From assembly GCF_900199205.1 (NCBI RefSeq), contig NZ_OBMJ01000001.1, forward strand, positions 3,413,001 to 3,477,000: a stretch of DNA of 64,000 nt. Reading direction: 5' to 3'. Source of the DNA: Streptomyces sp. 1331.2. Lineage in GTDB: Bacteria > Actinomycetota > Actinomycetes > Streptomycetales > Streptomycetaceae. A program made the translations under genes and the position numbers. Shown in pieces: positions 42,063 to 51,540 of this stretch (the first letter of the stretch is position 1; every line of letters starts with the position of its first letter). A model generated the notes under the pieces. It saw nothing but the letters and a program-made list of their open reading frames with translations. It was not told where the DNA came from and searched no databases.

Positions 42063-45000
42063 ATGCCCGCAGTGAGTTCTCCCGCAGTCCAGTCCGCCCC
42101 CGCGCCCGCGCCCGCCGAGGGGCCCGGCATCGGTGAGCTGGCCGCCCGTCTGCCCGAGCTGACCCTGCGCGACCAGGTGCGGATCGGGCGCCGGCTGGAG
42201 GGTGCCCGCCGGGTGCGCAAGCCCGAGGCCCGGCAGAAGATCGCCACCGAGATCGCCAAGGACATCGACCGCGCCGAGCTGCTGGTCGAGCAGCGCCGCA
42301 GCGCCGTCCCGCCGATCACGTATCCCGCCGAGCTGCCGGTCAGCCAGAAGAAGGACGAGATCCTGGCGGCGATCCGGGACCACCAGGTGGTGATCGTCGC
42401 GGGCGAGACCGGCTCCGGCAAGACCACCCAGATCCCGAAGATCTGTCTGGAGCTCGGCCGCGGCGTGCGCGGGCTGGTCGGCCACACCCAGCCGCGCCGG
42501 ATCGCCGCCCGTACTGTGGCCGAGCGGGTCGCGGAGGAGCTGGACAGCCCGCTGGGCGAGGCGGTCGGCTGGAAGGTCCGGTTCACCGACCAGGTCGGCC
42601 AGGACACCCTGGTCAAGCTGATGACGGATGGCATCCTGCTCGCCGAGATCCAGACCGACCGCGATCTGCACCAGTACGACACGCTGATCATCGACGAGGC
42701 GCACGAGCGCAGCCTCAACATCGACTTCATCCTCGGCTACGTCAAGCAGCTGCTCCCCCGCCGCCCCGACCTCAAGGTCGTGATCACCTCCGCGACCATC
42801 GACCCGGAGCGCTTCGCCCGGCACTTCGGCGACGCCCCGATCGTCGAGGTCTCCGGCCGCACCTACCCGGTGGAAGTCAGGTACCGCCCGATCGTCGACG
42901 ACGCCGAGGACGACGGGGACGAGGTCGACCGCGACCGGGACCAGGTCCAGGCGATCTGCGACGCCGCCCAGGAGCTGCAGGCCGAGGGCCCGGGCGACAT
43001 CCTGGTCTTCCTCTCCGGCGAGCGCGAGATCCGCGACACCGCCGACGCCCTGAACCGGCTGAAGCTGCGCAACACCGAGGTCCTGCCGCTGTACGCCCGG
43101 CTCAGCTCGGCCGAGCAGCACCGGGTGTTCCAGCGCTCCAACAGCCGCCGGATCGTGCTGGCCACCAACGTGGCCGAGACCTCGCTCACCGTCCCCGGCA
43201 TCAAGTACGTGATCGACCCGGGCACCGCCCGGATCTCCCGCTACAGCCACCGCACCAAGGTGCAGCGGCTGCCGATCGAGGCGATCAGCCAGGCCAGCGC
43301 CAACCAGCGCAAGGGCCGCTGCGGCCGTACCTCGGACGGCATCTGCATCCGGCTGTACTCGGAGGAGGACTTCCTCGCCCGCCCCGAGTTCACCGACGCC
43401 GAGATCCTGCGCACCAACCTGGCCTCGGTGATCCTGCAGATGACCGCGGCCGGCCTCGGCGACATCGCCGCCTTCCCGTTCCTGGACCCGCCGGACTCGC
43501 GCAACATCAAGGACGGCATCCACCTGCTGCACGAGCTGGGCGCGCTCGACCCGGACGAGAAGGACCCGCGCAAGCGCCTCACCCAGCTCGGCCGCAAGCT
43601 CGCCCAGCTCCCGGTGGACCCGCGGATGGCCCGGATGGTGCTGGAGGCGGACCGCAACGGCTGCGTCCGCGACGTCATGGTGATCGCCGCCGCGCTCTCC
43701 ATCCAGGACCCGCGCGAGCGCCCCGCCGAGAAGCGCCAGGCCGCCGACGACCGGCACCGCCGGTTCACCTCGGAGACCTCGGACTTCCTCTCCTACCTGG
43801 CGATGTGGCGCTACGTCCGCGAGCAGCAGCGGGAGCTCTCCTCCTCGGCCTTCCGCCGGATGTGCAAGACGGAGTTCCTCAACTACCTGCGGATACGGGA
43901 GTGGCAGGACATCTACACCCAACTGCGCACCGTCGCCAAGCAGTTGGGCGTCACCATCGAGGAACCACACCCCGACGCCGAGCCGGACGCCGACCGGATC
44001 CACCAGTCCCTGCTGGCCGGACTGCTCTCCCACATCGGCCTGTTCGACGTGGAGAAGCGCGAGTACGGCGGTGCGCGCGGCGCCCGCTTCGCGGTCTTCC
44101 CGGGCTCCGGCCTGTTCAAGAAGCCGCCGCGCTGGGTGATGTCGGCCGAGCTGGTGGAGACCTCCCGGCTCTGGGCCCGGATCAACGCCAAGATCGAGCC
44201 GGAGTGGGTCGAGCCGCTGGCCGGCCACCTGATCAAGCGCAGCTACAGCGAGCCGCACTGGGAGAAGAAGGCCGGCGCGGTGCTGGCGTACGAGAAGGTC
44301 ACCCTCTACGGGATGCCGGTCGTCGCCCAGCGCAAGGTCAACTACGGGAAGATCGACCCGGAGCTCTGCCGCGAGCTGTTCATCCGCAACGCGCTGGTCG
44401 AGGGCGACTGGGAGACCCACCACCGGTTCTTCGCCGAGAACCGCAAGCTGCTCGGCGAGGTCGAGGAGCTGGAGAACCGGGCCCGCCGCCGGGACATCCT
44501 GGTGGACGACCAGACCCTGTTCGAGTTCTACGACTCCCGGCTGCCCGAGGACGTCGTCTCCACCCGGCACTTCGACTCCTGGTGGAAGAAGGCCCGGCAC
44601 GAGCAGCCGGACCTGCTGAACTTCGAGAAGTCGATGCTGATCAACGACGCCGCCGACGGCGTCACCGAGGCCGACTACCCGGACCACTGGCAGCAGGGCA
44701 AGCTGCGCTTCAAGCTGACCTACCAGTTCGAACCCGGCAGCGATGCGGACGGCGTGACCGTGCACATCCCGCTGCCGGTGCTCAACCAGGTCACCGCGGA
44801 GGGCTTCGACTGGCAGATCCCCGGTCTGCGGGAGGAGCTGGTCACCGCGTACATCAAGTCGCTGCCGAAGGCGATCCGGCGCAACTTCGTGCCGGCGCCG
44901 GACTTCGCCAAGGCGGCGCTGCGCTCGCTGAAGGACCGCCAGGAGCCATTGCTGCCCTCGCTGGAGCGCGCCCTGAAGCGCCTGACGGCCGTCACCGTGC

Positions 45001-46049
45001 CGCCGGAGGCCTGGGACGACGAGCGGGTGCCGGACCACCTCAGGGTGACCTTCCGGGTGGTGGACGGGCGCCGCAAGCTCGCCGAGTCCAAGGACCTGGA
45101 GGAGCTGCGGCTGAAGCTCAAGCCGAAGCTCAAGGAGACGCTGTCCTCGGCCGCCTCCGGCCAGGGGATCGAGCAGAGCGGGCTGACCGCCTGGCCGGCC
45201 TCCCTGCCGGTCCTGCAGCGCACCTTCGAGCAGCGTTCGCGCGGCCACGCGCTGCGCGCCTACCCGGCCCTGGTGGACGAGGGCGCCACGGTCGGCGTGA
45301 AGCTGTTCGACACCCCGGAGGCCCAGGCGCAGGCGATGTGGGAGGGCACCCGGCGGTTGCTGATGCTGACCACCACCTCACCGGCCAAGTCGATCCAGGG
45401 CCGGCTGGGCAACCAGGCGAAGCTGGCGCTCTCGCACAGCCCGCACGGCTCGATCAACGCCCTGTTCGACGACGTGGTGGCCGCGGCGACGGACCGCCTG
45501 ATGGCCCTGGCCGGCGGCCCGGCCTGGGACGAGGCGGCCTTCGTCAAGCTGCACGACAAGGTCCGCGCGGACCTGTACGACCTGTCCGCGGACGCCACGC
45601 TGAAGACGGCCACCGCACTGATCGCCTTCCACAAGGCCTCGACCCGGCTGAAGTCGGTGAGCAGCCCGGTGCTGCTGAACGCGGTGAACGACGTCCGGCT
45701 GCACCTGGCCTCGCTGGTGCACTCGGGCTTCGTGACGGCCACCGGCTGGCAGCGTCTGCCGGACCTCAAGCGCTACCTGCTGGCGGTGGACCGCCGCCTG
45801 GAGGCGCTGCCCAACCACCCGCAGCGGGACGCCCAGCAGCTGCTGAAGGTGCAGCAGGTGCAGCAGGCGTACGGGGAGCTGCTGGCGGCGGTGCCGGCCG
45901 GGCGGCAGCCCTCGGAGGAGGTGCGGGCGATCCGCTGGATGATCGAGGAGCTGCGGGTCAGCTTCTTCGCCCAGTCGCTGGGCACGCCCAGCCCGGTGTC
46001 GGAGAAGCGGATCATGAAGGCGATGGAGGCGGCGCGGGCGACGCTCTGA
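42063..46049 (+). CDS. hrpA: ATP-dependent RNA helicase HrpA (DEAH type)
   Basis: A 1,328-residue DEAH/RHA-type helicase. Motif I GETGSGKTTQIPK begins near residue 114, motif II is DEAH in IIDEAHERSL, motif III SAT in ITSATI, and motif VI QRKGRCGR. The helicase-associated and OB-fold-like region and the long HrpA-specific C-terminal domain are present, so it is full length. HrpA rescues stalled ribosomes in Escherichia coli. ATG 42063 or GTG 42072 could be the start; AGAGGG at 42057-42062 is better placed for the GTG. Confidence 0.95.
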   Translation: MPAVSSPAVQSAPAPAPAEGPGIGELAARLPELTLRDQVRIGRRLEGARRVRKPEARQKIATEIAKDIDRAELLVEQRRSAVPPITYPAELPVSQKKDEILAAIRDHQVVIVAGETGSGKTTQIPKICLELGRGVRGLVGHTQPRRIAARTVAERVAEELDSPLGEAVGWKVRFTDQVGQDTLVKLMTDGILLAEIQTDRDLHQYDTLIIDEAHERSLNIDFILGYVKQLLPRRPDLKVVITSATIDPERFARHFGDAPIVEVSGRTYPVEVRYRPIVDDAEDDGDEVDRDRDQVQAICDAAQELQAEGPGDILVFLSGEREIRDTADALNRLKLRNTEVLPLYARLSSAEQHRVFQRSNSRRIVLATNVAETSLTVPGIKYVIDPGTARISRYSHRTKVQRLPIEAISQASANQRKGRCGRTSDGICIRLYSEEDFLARPEFTDAEILRTNLASVILQMTAAGLGDIAAFPFLDPPDSRNIKDGIHLLHELGALDPDEKDPRKRLTQLGRKLAQLPVDPRMARMVLEADRNGCVRDVMVIAAALSIQDPRERPAEKRQAADDRHRRFTSETSDFLSYLAMWRYVREQQRELSSSAFRRMCKTEFLNYLRIREWQDIYTQLRTVAKQLGVTIEEPHPDAEPDADRIHQSLLAGLLSHIGLFDVEKREYGGARGARFAVFPGSGLFKKPPRWVMSAELVETSRLWARINAKIEPEWVEPLAGHLIKRSYSEPHWEKKAGAVLAYEKVTLYGMPVVAQRKVNYGKIDPELCRELFIRNALVEGDWETHHRFFAENRKLLGEVEELENRARRRDILVDDQTLFEFYDSRLPEDVVSTRHFDSWWKKARHEQPDLLNFEKSMLINDAADGVTEADYPDHWQQGKLRFKLTYQFEPGSDADGVTVHIPLPVLNQVTAEGFDWQIPGLREELVTAYIKSLPKAIRRNFVPAPDFAKAALRSLKDRQEPLLPSLERALKRLTAVTVPPEAWDDERVPDHLRVTFRVVDGRRKLAESKDLEELRLKLKPKLKETLSSAASGQGIEQSGLTAWPASLPVLQRTFEQRSRGHALRAYPALVDEGATVGVKLFDTPEAQAQAMWEGTRRLLMLTTTSPAKSIQGRLGNQAKLALSHSPHGSINALFDDVVAAATDRLMALAGGPAWDEAAFVKLHDKVRADLYDLSADATLKTATALIAFHKASTRLKSVSSPVLLNAVNDVRLHLASLVHSGFVTATGWQRLPDLKRYLLAVDRRLEALPNHPQRDAQQLLKVQQVQQAYGELLAAVPAGRQPSEEVRAIRWMIEELRVSFFAQSLGTPSPVSEKRIMKAMEAARATL

Positions 46050-46183
46050 CCCGGGCGCCGCTCTGAGCTGCGGGTGGGCCTTCGGGAGCCGGTCGGGAGC
46101 CGGTTCGACCTGGAGGCCCACCATGGGCTACAGTCTGTCTTGTTCGCAGCGCGGCAAGCGAGTGAACGAGATCAGAAAACTCT

Positions 46184-46257
46184 GGTCCCGTGGAGCAGTT
46201 GGTTAGCTCGCCACCCTGTCAAGGTGGAGGTCGCGGGTTCAAGTCCCGTCGGGATCG
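46184..46257 (+). tRNA. tRNA-Asp (anticodon GTC), copy 2
   Basis: Same 74 bases as the copy at 39624-39697: acceptor GGTCCCG/CGGGATC, anticodon loop CTGTCAA. A lone gene with its own terminator. Confidence 0.95.
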
Positions 46258-46264
46258 CCGCAGT

Positions 46265-46307
46265 GCGAGAGGCCCGGAACCGTCAGGTTCCGGGCCTCTC
46301 GCGTTTT
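46265..46307 (+). terminator. Terminator of tRNA-Asp copy 2
   Basis: Two 17-base perfect arms (46265-46281 and 46286-46302) with a four-base loop, followed by GTTTTC. An intrinsic terminator immediately after the tRNA. Confidence 0.92.
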
Positions 46308-46394
46308 CGCCGTCCGGCCTTTACCCCGGACTAGGTCTAGACCACAAGTGACAGAGCGCGTGACGGTCGTCACTCATGTTTCCCCGAACCCCGG

Positions 46395-46470
46395 CGCGCC
46401 CCGCCCTGCCCAAGAGGCCACTAATTTAATATGTAAAATTGCACTGCTATTCACTGTAAATCCCCCCCGC
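46395..46470. other. AT-rich island between tRNA-Asp and bldC
   Basis: About 75 bases with far more A+T than anything nearby, including TAATTTAATATGTAAAATTG (46423-46442). No gene fits. It could be a remnant of inserted DNA next to a tRNA or a regulatory AT-tract recognised by nucleoid proteins such as Lsr2. Confidence 0.6.
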
Positions 46471-46539
46471 CTCATGAGCATCAAATCGTTATCCGGAGTT
46501 CAACATTCCGACAGATCCGGGGGAGCCCGGAAGCACGAC

Positions 46540-46587
46540 AAAGGGGCCGCTTACCGGACCCGGCGGAGTCCGGTAAGCGGCCCCTTT
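46540..46587 (-). terminator. Terminator of bldC
   Basis: Arms of 20 perfectly complementary bases (46540-46559 and 46568-46587) with an eight-base loop, ending in CCCCTTT on both strands. It begins 17 bp past the bldC stop and should work in both directions. Confidence 0.9.
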
Positions 46588-46604
46588 AAAGAGCCTTTGG
46601 CCTA

Positions 46605-46811
46605 TCAGGCCTCAGTGCGCTGGGCGGGAATCCCGGCCAGCAGGGCGCGCACCTCCGCCTCACGGTAACGGCGGTGACCACCGAGCGTGCGGATCGACGT
46701 CAGCTTGCCCGCCTTGGCCCAGCGGGTGACCGTCTTCGGGTCCACGCGGAACATGGTGGCAACCTCTGCCGGCGTCAGCAGCGGCTCAGCATCAGGGGTA
46801 CGAGCGGTCAT
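46605..46811 (-). CDS. bldC: Developmental transcriptional regulator BldC
   Basis: A 68-residue MerR-like winged-helix protein (LLTPAEVATMFRVDPKTV, TLGGHRRYREAEV), essentially the known Streptomyces BldC sequence. BldC binds cooperatively to direct repeats and delays entry into development, acting as repressor or activator. ATG 46811 follows GAGGAGGCCGCTC. The neighbours hrpA and vdh match the order known for S. coelicolor, supporting orthology. Confidence 0.97.
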   Translation of the reverse strand: MTARTPDAEPLLTPAEVATMFRVDPKTVTRWAKAGKLTSIRTLGGHRRYREAEVRALLAGIPAQRTEA

Positions 46812-47298
46812 GAGCGGCCTCCTCGGGAGAACCGAACCAGGGCGGTTCTATCCTTCAAATTCTGCACCTTGGCCCGCGATGCCCGAAATGGCATAGACGG
46901 GCCGAGTCGGTTATAGGACGAACGGCTTGTCCTGGTGTCTACAACTACACCATCCGTCCAGCCCTATCGACCAAACCGCCAAAATTGACCCCTCACGGGT
47001 TCAAGGCCGACGGATGGCGATGGACCACCCCATAACGGACAGTCACGCGACGATGACATCCGGTTACGAGGGGACCAGACCCTCCGTTTCCCCGCAAAGC
47101 ACGCATCGACTCCAGAACCACCCAAAAGTGGGCACGCTCACGTGAAGTTGGGCTGGTTGTCCCATTTTTGCACATAGGGGTAAGTTCGCGTCAACGGTGA
47201 GTAGTGTCACGTTCGACAGCTATTGACCCGAACCGGGACCTTGGTCATCGCCGTTGCGGTCCCTAGGACTCTTACAGTCATACACGGGCGGTCGGACG
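46812..47298. other. Long intergenic region upstream of bldC
   Basis: Nearly 490 bp without a convincing gene. It is AT-richer than the coding DNA and carries an imperfect palindrome GGTGAGTAGTGTCAC (47196-47210). It most likely serves as an extended control region of bldC. Confidence 0.5.
46910..46915 (-). promoter_or_regulatory. Candidate -10 element of bldC
   Basis: TATAAC on the minus strand lies about 95 bp upstream of the bldC ATG and is the best -10 match in the leader. The -35 region (ACACCA at 17 bp) is poor, as in activator-dependent promoters. Confidence 0.35.
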
Positions 47299-48209
47299 TC
47301 AGTTCGCGTTCCGCAGCGCCAGCACCCGGCGCCAGCGCACCGTCAGCTCCCCGTACACCCGCAGCGCCTCCGCGGTGTCCCCCGCCCGCAGCGCCCGCAG
47401 CCCCTCCTCCAGCTCCCGCGCCGAACGGTCCGCCAGCAGCCGCTCCGGCCCCAGCAGATGCACCAGCCCCCCGTAGTCCAGCTCCACCAGCGACCGCGGG
47501 TGGAACTCCTCCAGCCACCGCCCGACCTGCTCCGCCCCCGCACCAACTCCCCCGCCGGCACCGCCTCGCGCAGCGCCCGGTAGGCCCGCGCCACCCGCCG
47601 GCGCGCCTGCGCCATCGGCACCAGGTAGAACAGCGCCGCCGGCCGGCCGCCCCGCTCCGCCTCCCCCTCCGCCGGCTCCCCGCCCGGCACGAAGCAGCGG
47701 TCCTCGTCCCCGAACGGCAGGAACCAGCGCACCGGCACCTCCCACCGGCTGGTGAGGATCCACGGCCGGGCGTCCGGGTGCTCGGCCCGCCAGCGCTCCC
47801 GGTCCGCCTCGGCGGCCTCCCGGGCCGTCGGCGGCAGCGCGGTGTCCAGCAGCGCCACCGGCGCCCCGGCCCGCAGCTCCTCCAGCGCCTGCCAGCTGCG
47901 CAGCCTCGTCGCCCACGGGCAGACGTACAGTACGCCGTCCACCAGCCGCAGGTACGCCCGCCCGCTCTCCCGCTCCGGCAGCGCCCGGGGCGTCCGCGAG
48001 GCAAGCCCTGCCAGCGCCTCCCGCTGCTCCTCCAGCACCGCCGCGGCGACCGGCTGCGCCGCCTCCCCGGCGTCCGGCCCGTGCTCCGCCGCGTAGCCCT
48101 GCCAGTGCGCCCGCTCCGGCTCCGGATAGGCCCCCAGCGGCTCGTACACCCGCAGGTGGGCGGCGTAGGGCGGGTGTACGGAAGTGCGTACGACGGTCAC
48201 GTCCTGCAT
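47299..48209 (-). pseudogene. Conserved hypothetical gene with a one-base frameshift
   Basis: Starting at ATG 48209, the protein reads through PPYAAHLRVYEPLGAYPEPE and ALFYLVPMAQARRRVARAYR, then leaves frame after VPAGELVRG. The expected continuation AEQVGRWLEEFHPRSLVELD is one frame over and runs to the stop at 47299. Adding one base to the C run at 47535-47539 restores a single product of about 303 residues. It lies between bldC and vdh, as does a hypothetical gene in S. coelicolor. No catalytic motif was recognised. It may be a sequencing error rather than a true pseudogene. Confidence 0.75.
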
Positions 48210-48407
48210 GGTCGCACGCGCCGTCCGGCCCCGGGAGGGCGCGCCCGCGAACCGTTCGCGCCCGCACCGCGCACCACCTCCCGTCTCACCCTTCGGACAA
48301 CCGGCACAAGCTCGGACAAGAGGGCGGATCGGCGGCCCGCGCGCGACTACTCTCTGCCTTAGGCGCCCGCACCACAGCAGCGGGCCTTCCCTACTGGAGT
48401 CACCACA

Positions 48408-49565
48408 GTGACCGACGTACAGACCCCCGCCACGCACCCCGCACCCGGCGTGCTCAGCAGGATCTTCCGTACCGAGCAGGACGGCGCCCCCGGCGACGGC
48501 CACGAGCAGGTCGTCCTCTGCCACGACCGCAGCTCCGGCCTGAAGGCCATCATCGCCATCCACTCGACCGCCCTGGGCCCGGCCCTCGGCGGCACCCGCT
48601 TCTTCCCGTACGCCTCCGAGGAGGCGGCGCTGGAGGACGCGCTGAACCTGTCCCGCGGGATGTCCTACAAGAACGCGCTGGCCGGGCTGGACCTCGGTGG
48701 CGGCAAGGCCGTCATCATCGGCGACCCGAACAAGGACAAGAACGAGGCGATGCTCCGGGCTTACGGCCGCTTCGTGGAGTCCCTCCGCGGCCGCTACATC
48801 ACCGCGTGCGACGTGGGCACCTACGTCCAGGACATGGACGTCGTCGCCCGCGAGACCTCGTTCGTGACCGGCCGCTCGCCCGAGCACGGCGGCGCCGGTG
48901 ACTCGTCCATCCTGACCGCCTTCGGCGTCTTCCAGGGCATGCGCGCCAGCGCCCAGGCCCGCTGGGGCCAGCCGACCCTGCGCGGCAAGCGGGTCGGTGT
49001 CGCGGGCGTCGGCAAGGTCGGCCACTACCTGGTCGGCCACCTGGTCGCGGACGGCGCCGAGGTCGTCGTCACCGACCCGTTCGAGGCCGCCGTCAACCGC
49101 GTGCGCGCCGCCCACCCCGAGGTGGAGGTCGTCGCCGACACCGCCGCCCTGCTCCAGGCCAAGCTGGACGTCTACGCCCCCTGCGCCCTCGGCGGCGCGC
49201 TGACCGATGACGTGGTCGCCGCGCTGGGCGAGTTCGGCACCTCGATCGTCTGCGGCGCGGCCAACAACCAGCTGGCGCACGCGGGCGTCGAGAAGGACCT
49301 CGCCGACCGCGGCATCCTCTACGCGCCCGACTACCTGGTGAACTCCGGCGGCGTCATCCAGGTCGCCGACGAGATCGAGGGCTTCAACTTCGAGCGGGCC
49401 AAGAACAAGGCCACGAAGATCTTCGACACCACCCTGGAGATCTTCACCCGCGCCGCCGCCGACGGCATCCCGCCGGCGGTCGCCGCCGACCGCCTGGCCG
49501 AGAAGCGGATGCGGGAGATCAGCGCGCTGCGCACGGTGCTGCTGCCGGGCGCCCGCCGCGCCTGA
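48408..49565 (+). CDS. vdh: Valine (branched-chain amino acid) dehydrogenase
   Basis: A Glu/Leu/Phe/Val dehydrogenase of 385 residues. The dimerisation/catalytic domain has [11 protein letters not shown] and the catalytic-Lys region [16 protein letters not shown]; the NAD-binding motif is [12 protein letters not shown]. It deaminates valine, leucine and isoleucine oxidatively, supplying branched-chain precursors for fatty acid and polyketide synthesis in streptomycetes. The start is GTG 48408. Gene order with bldC and DUF3073 supports orthology to Streptomyces vdh. Confidence 0.93.
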   Translation: MTDVQTPATHPAPGVLSRIFRTEQDGAPGDGHEQVVLCHDRSSGLKAIIAIHSTALGPALGGTRFFPYASEEAALEDALNLSRGMSYKNALAGLDLGGGKAVIIGDPNKDKNEAMLRAYGRFVESLRGRYITACDVGTYVQDMDVVARETSFVTGRSPEHGGAGDSSILTAFGVFQGMRASAQARWGQPTLRGKRVGVAGVGKVGHYLVGHLVADGAEVVVTDPFEAAVNRVRAAHPEVEVVADTAALLQAKLDVYAPCALGGALTDDVVAALGEFGTSIVCGAANNQLAHAGVEKDLADRGILYAPDYLVNSGGVIQVADEIEGFNFERAKNKATKIFDTTLEIFTRAAADGIPPAVAADRLAEKRMREISALRTVLLPGARRA

Positions 49566-49589
49566 TCCGGCACCCTCCGGACCCGGTAC

Positions 49590-49621
49590 GCGCGGGGGGC
49601 CGTCCCAGTGGCCCCCCGCGC
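49590..49621 (+). terminator. Terminator of vdh
   Basis: Twelve-base perfect arms (49590-49601 and 49610-49621) with an eight-base loop lie 24 bp after the vdh stop codon. No T-run follows. Confidence 0.75.
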
Positions 49622-49947
49622 ATCACGATGTGGAACCGGATTCTCACTTCTGCGCCCGATCGGGTGATCCAACGCCCCCCTAGGGGGGATAATCAGTCCT
49701 GGAACGACGGACCGAAGACACCTCTGGACAGCGCGCAAAACGCCGCAAAACCTCCCCTGACCTGGGAAGACCTGGTCTCGGGTGCGGTCGGTGCGCGCCA
49801 CGTCACACCGACGACGTACCGTCCAGCGGCGGAAACAGGTACCGTTAATGCTCCAAGGGACGGTCCTCCCATTCGGGCAGGCCGGTCCTGATCATGAACA
49901 CGTGTCAGACTCGGGGCCGTGAGCCCCATCGTTGAGGGGGTCGACCC
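49622..49947. promoter_or_regulatory. Upstream region of the DUF3073 gene with a 14-bp palindrome
   Basis: A 326-bp gap. It holds the perfect palindrome CCCCCCTAGGGGGG (49675-49688), followed at once by GATAATC, a possible -10, and a second palindrome CCCGATCGGG (49656-49665). These may be operator and promoter of the next gene. No reading frame is convincing. Confidence 0.45.
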
Positions 49948-50205
49948 ATGGGGCGCGGCCGGGCCAAGGCCAAGCAGACGAAGGTCGCCCGCGAGCTGAA
50001 GTACAACAGCGGCGGGTTCGACGCTAACCGTCTGTCCAACGAGCTGGGCGTATCGCCGTCCACCGCTTCGATCGACCCCGAGCCGATCGAGGAGGAAGAG
50101 GACGACGACCCGTACGCGGAGTACGCCGCCCGCTACGCCGACCTCGACGACGAGGACGACACCGAGCCGGGCGCCGGGGCTTCGCAGGCCTCCCGCCGCT
50201 CGTAA
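49948..50205 (+). CDS. DUF3073 protein, 85 aa
   Basis: A small actinobacterial protein with a basic N-terminus (GRGRAKAKQTKVAREL) and an acidic C-terminal half (EEEEDDDPYAEYAARYAD). The family is conserved next to purM/purF in Streptomyces; its function is unknown, and the basic-acidic split suggests a nucleic acid or ribosome contact. ATG 49948. Confidence 0.92.
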   Translation: MGRGRAKAKQTKVARELKYNSGGFDANRLSNELGVSPSTASIDPEPIEEEEDDDPYAEYAARYADLDDEDDTEPGAGASQASRRS

Positions 50206-50312
50206 CCAGCAGCTTCGCCGGACCGGTCCGGGCGCCCAGGCGCCGGGCCGGTCTTCGGCGTTCCCTGTGTTCGCCCGCTCGCCTCCGGGGCGGGCAGGCG
50301 GGTGACCGTATG

Positions 50313-50350
50313 CGAGAGGGCCCCTCCGGTGCGTCGGAGGGGCCCTCTCG
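50313..50350. terminator. Bidirectional terminator between DUF3073 and purM
   Basis: Sixteen-base perfect arms (50313-50328 and 50335-50350) with a six-base loop lie between the convergent DUF3073 and purM genes and can serve both. Confidence 0.85.
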
Positions 50351-50376
50351 TCGTTCGCGGCCGGGGATGGCCGGGG

Positions 50377-51462
50377 TCAGGCCCGGAAGCCCTCGTAGGA
50401 GTTGTAGAGGGCCGCTCCGCCCTCGTGCTCGTCGGTGCGCTCGACGATGTCACCGAGCAGCCAGGACTCGACGCCGCGGTCCTCCAGGATCGACAGCACG
50501 ACGTCCACCGAGTGCGGCGGGACGACCGCGACCATGCCGACGCCCATGTTGAGCGTCTTCTCGATCTCCAGGGTGGCCACCTTGCCGACCTCGGCGACGG
50601 TCCGGAAGACCGGCAGCGGGGTCCAGGTGCCGCGGTCCAGGCGGGCGTGCAGGCCGTCCGGGATGACCCGGGCCAGGTTGGCCGCCAGGCCGCCGCCGGT
50701 GACGTGTGAGAAGGCGTGGACCTCGGTGGCGCGGGCGAGCGCCAGGCAGTCCAGCGAGTAGATCCGGGTCGGCTCCAGCAGCTCCTCGCCGAGGGTGCGG
50801 CCGAACTCCTCGACCTTGCGGTCCAGCTTCCAGCCGGCCTCGTTCAGCAGCACGTGGCGGACCAGCGAGTAGCCGTTGGAGTGCAGGCCGGAGGCGGCCA
50901 TCGCGATCACCACGTCGCCGGCCCGGACCCGGTCCGCGCCGAGCAGCGCGTCGGCCTCCACGACACCGGTGCCGGCGCCCGCCACGTCGTACTCGTCCGG
51001 GCCCAGCAGGCCCGGGTGCTCGGCGGTCTCACCGCCGACCAGGGCGCAGCCGGCCAGCGCGCAGCCCTCGGCGATGCCCTTGACGATCGCGGCGACCCGC
51101 TCCGGGACGACCTTGCCGACGCAGATGTAGTCGGTCATGAACAGCGGCTCGGCCCCGCACACCACCAGGTCGTCCACGACCATGCCGACCAGGTCGTGGC
51201 CGATGGTGTCGTGCTTGTCCATGGCGGCGGCGATGGCCACCTTGGTCCCCACGCCGTCGGTGGCCGAGGCCAGCAGCGGCCGCTCGTAGTTCTTGAAGGC
51301 GGACGCGTCGAAGAGCCCGGCGAAGCCGCCGAGACCGCCGACCACCTCGGGGCGGTTGGCCTTCTTCACCCACTGCTTCATGAGCTCGACGGCGCGGTCG
51401 CCCGCCTCGATGTCGACACCGGCGGCGGCGTAGGTGGCGCCGTTCTGGTTGGAGCTGGTCAC
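50377..51462 (-). CDS. purM: Phosphoribosylformylglycinamidine cyclo-ligase (AIR synthetase)
   Basis: Full-length PurM (361 residues), catalysing FGAM + ATP to AIR in purine synthesis. Diagnostic segments are TYAAAGVDIEAGD, LLASATDGVGTK (ATP/phosphate site), LVGGETAEHPG and VTGGGLAANL. The start is GTG 51462 after GAGAGGG. It is downstream of purF in the same direction. Confidence 0.97.
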   Translation of the reverse strand: MTSSNQNGATYAAAGVDIEAGDRAVELMKQWVKKANRPEVVGGLGGFAGLFDASAFKNYERPLLASATDGVGTKVAIAAAMDKHDTIGHDLVGMVVDDLVVCGAEPLFMTDYICVGKVVPERVAAIVKGIAEGCALAGCALVGGETAEHPGLLGPDEYDVAGAGTGVVEADALLGADRVRAGDVVIAMAASGLHSNGYSLVRHVLLNEAGWKLDRKVEEFGRTLGEELLEPTRIYSLDCLALARATEVHAFSHVTGGGLAANLARVIPDGLHARLDRGTWTPLPVFRTVAEVGKVATLEIEKTLNMGVGMVAVVPPHSVDVVLSILEDRGVESWLLGDIVERTDEHEGGAALYNSYEGFRA

Positions 51463-51540
51463 TGCGGCCCTCTCGGGTCAGGTGGGGGTGGTTCGGAAAC
51501 AGCGGTGGGGCCCCGGTTCGCGGGACCCCACCACGGGTCG

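Noticed and set aside
41907..45248. Long leftward frame opposite hrpA
   Set aside because: Antisense of a complete DEAH helicase; no motifs or ribosome site.
46395..46470. CRISPR or small RNA gene in the AT-rich island
   Set aside because: No repeats, no convincing promoter-terminator unit and no conserved RNA fold that I recognise.
47196..47210. BldD box upstream of bldC
   Set aside because: The palindrome GGTGAGTAGTGTCAC lacks the ACnC-w-GnGT core expected for BldD, so it is left as an unassigned palindrome.
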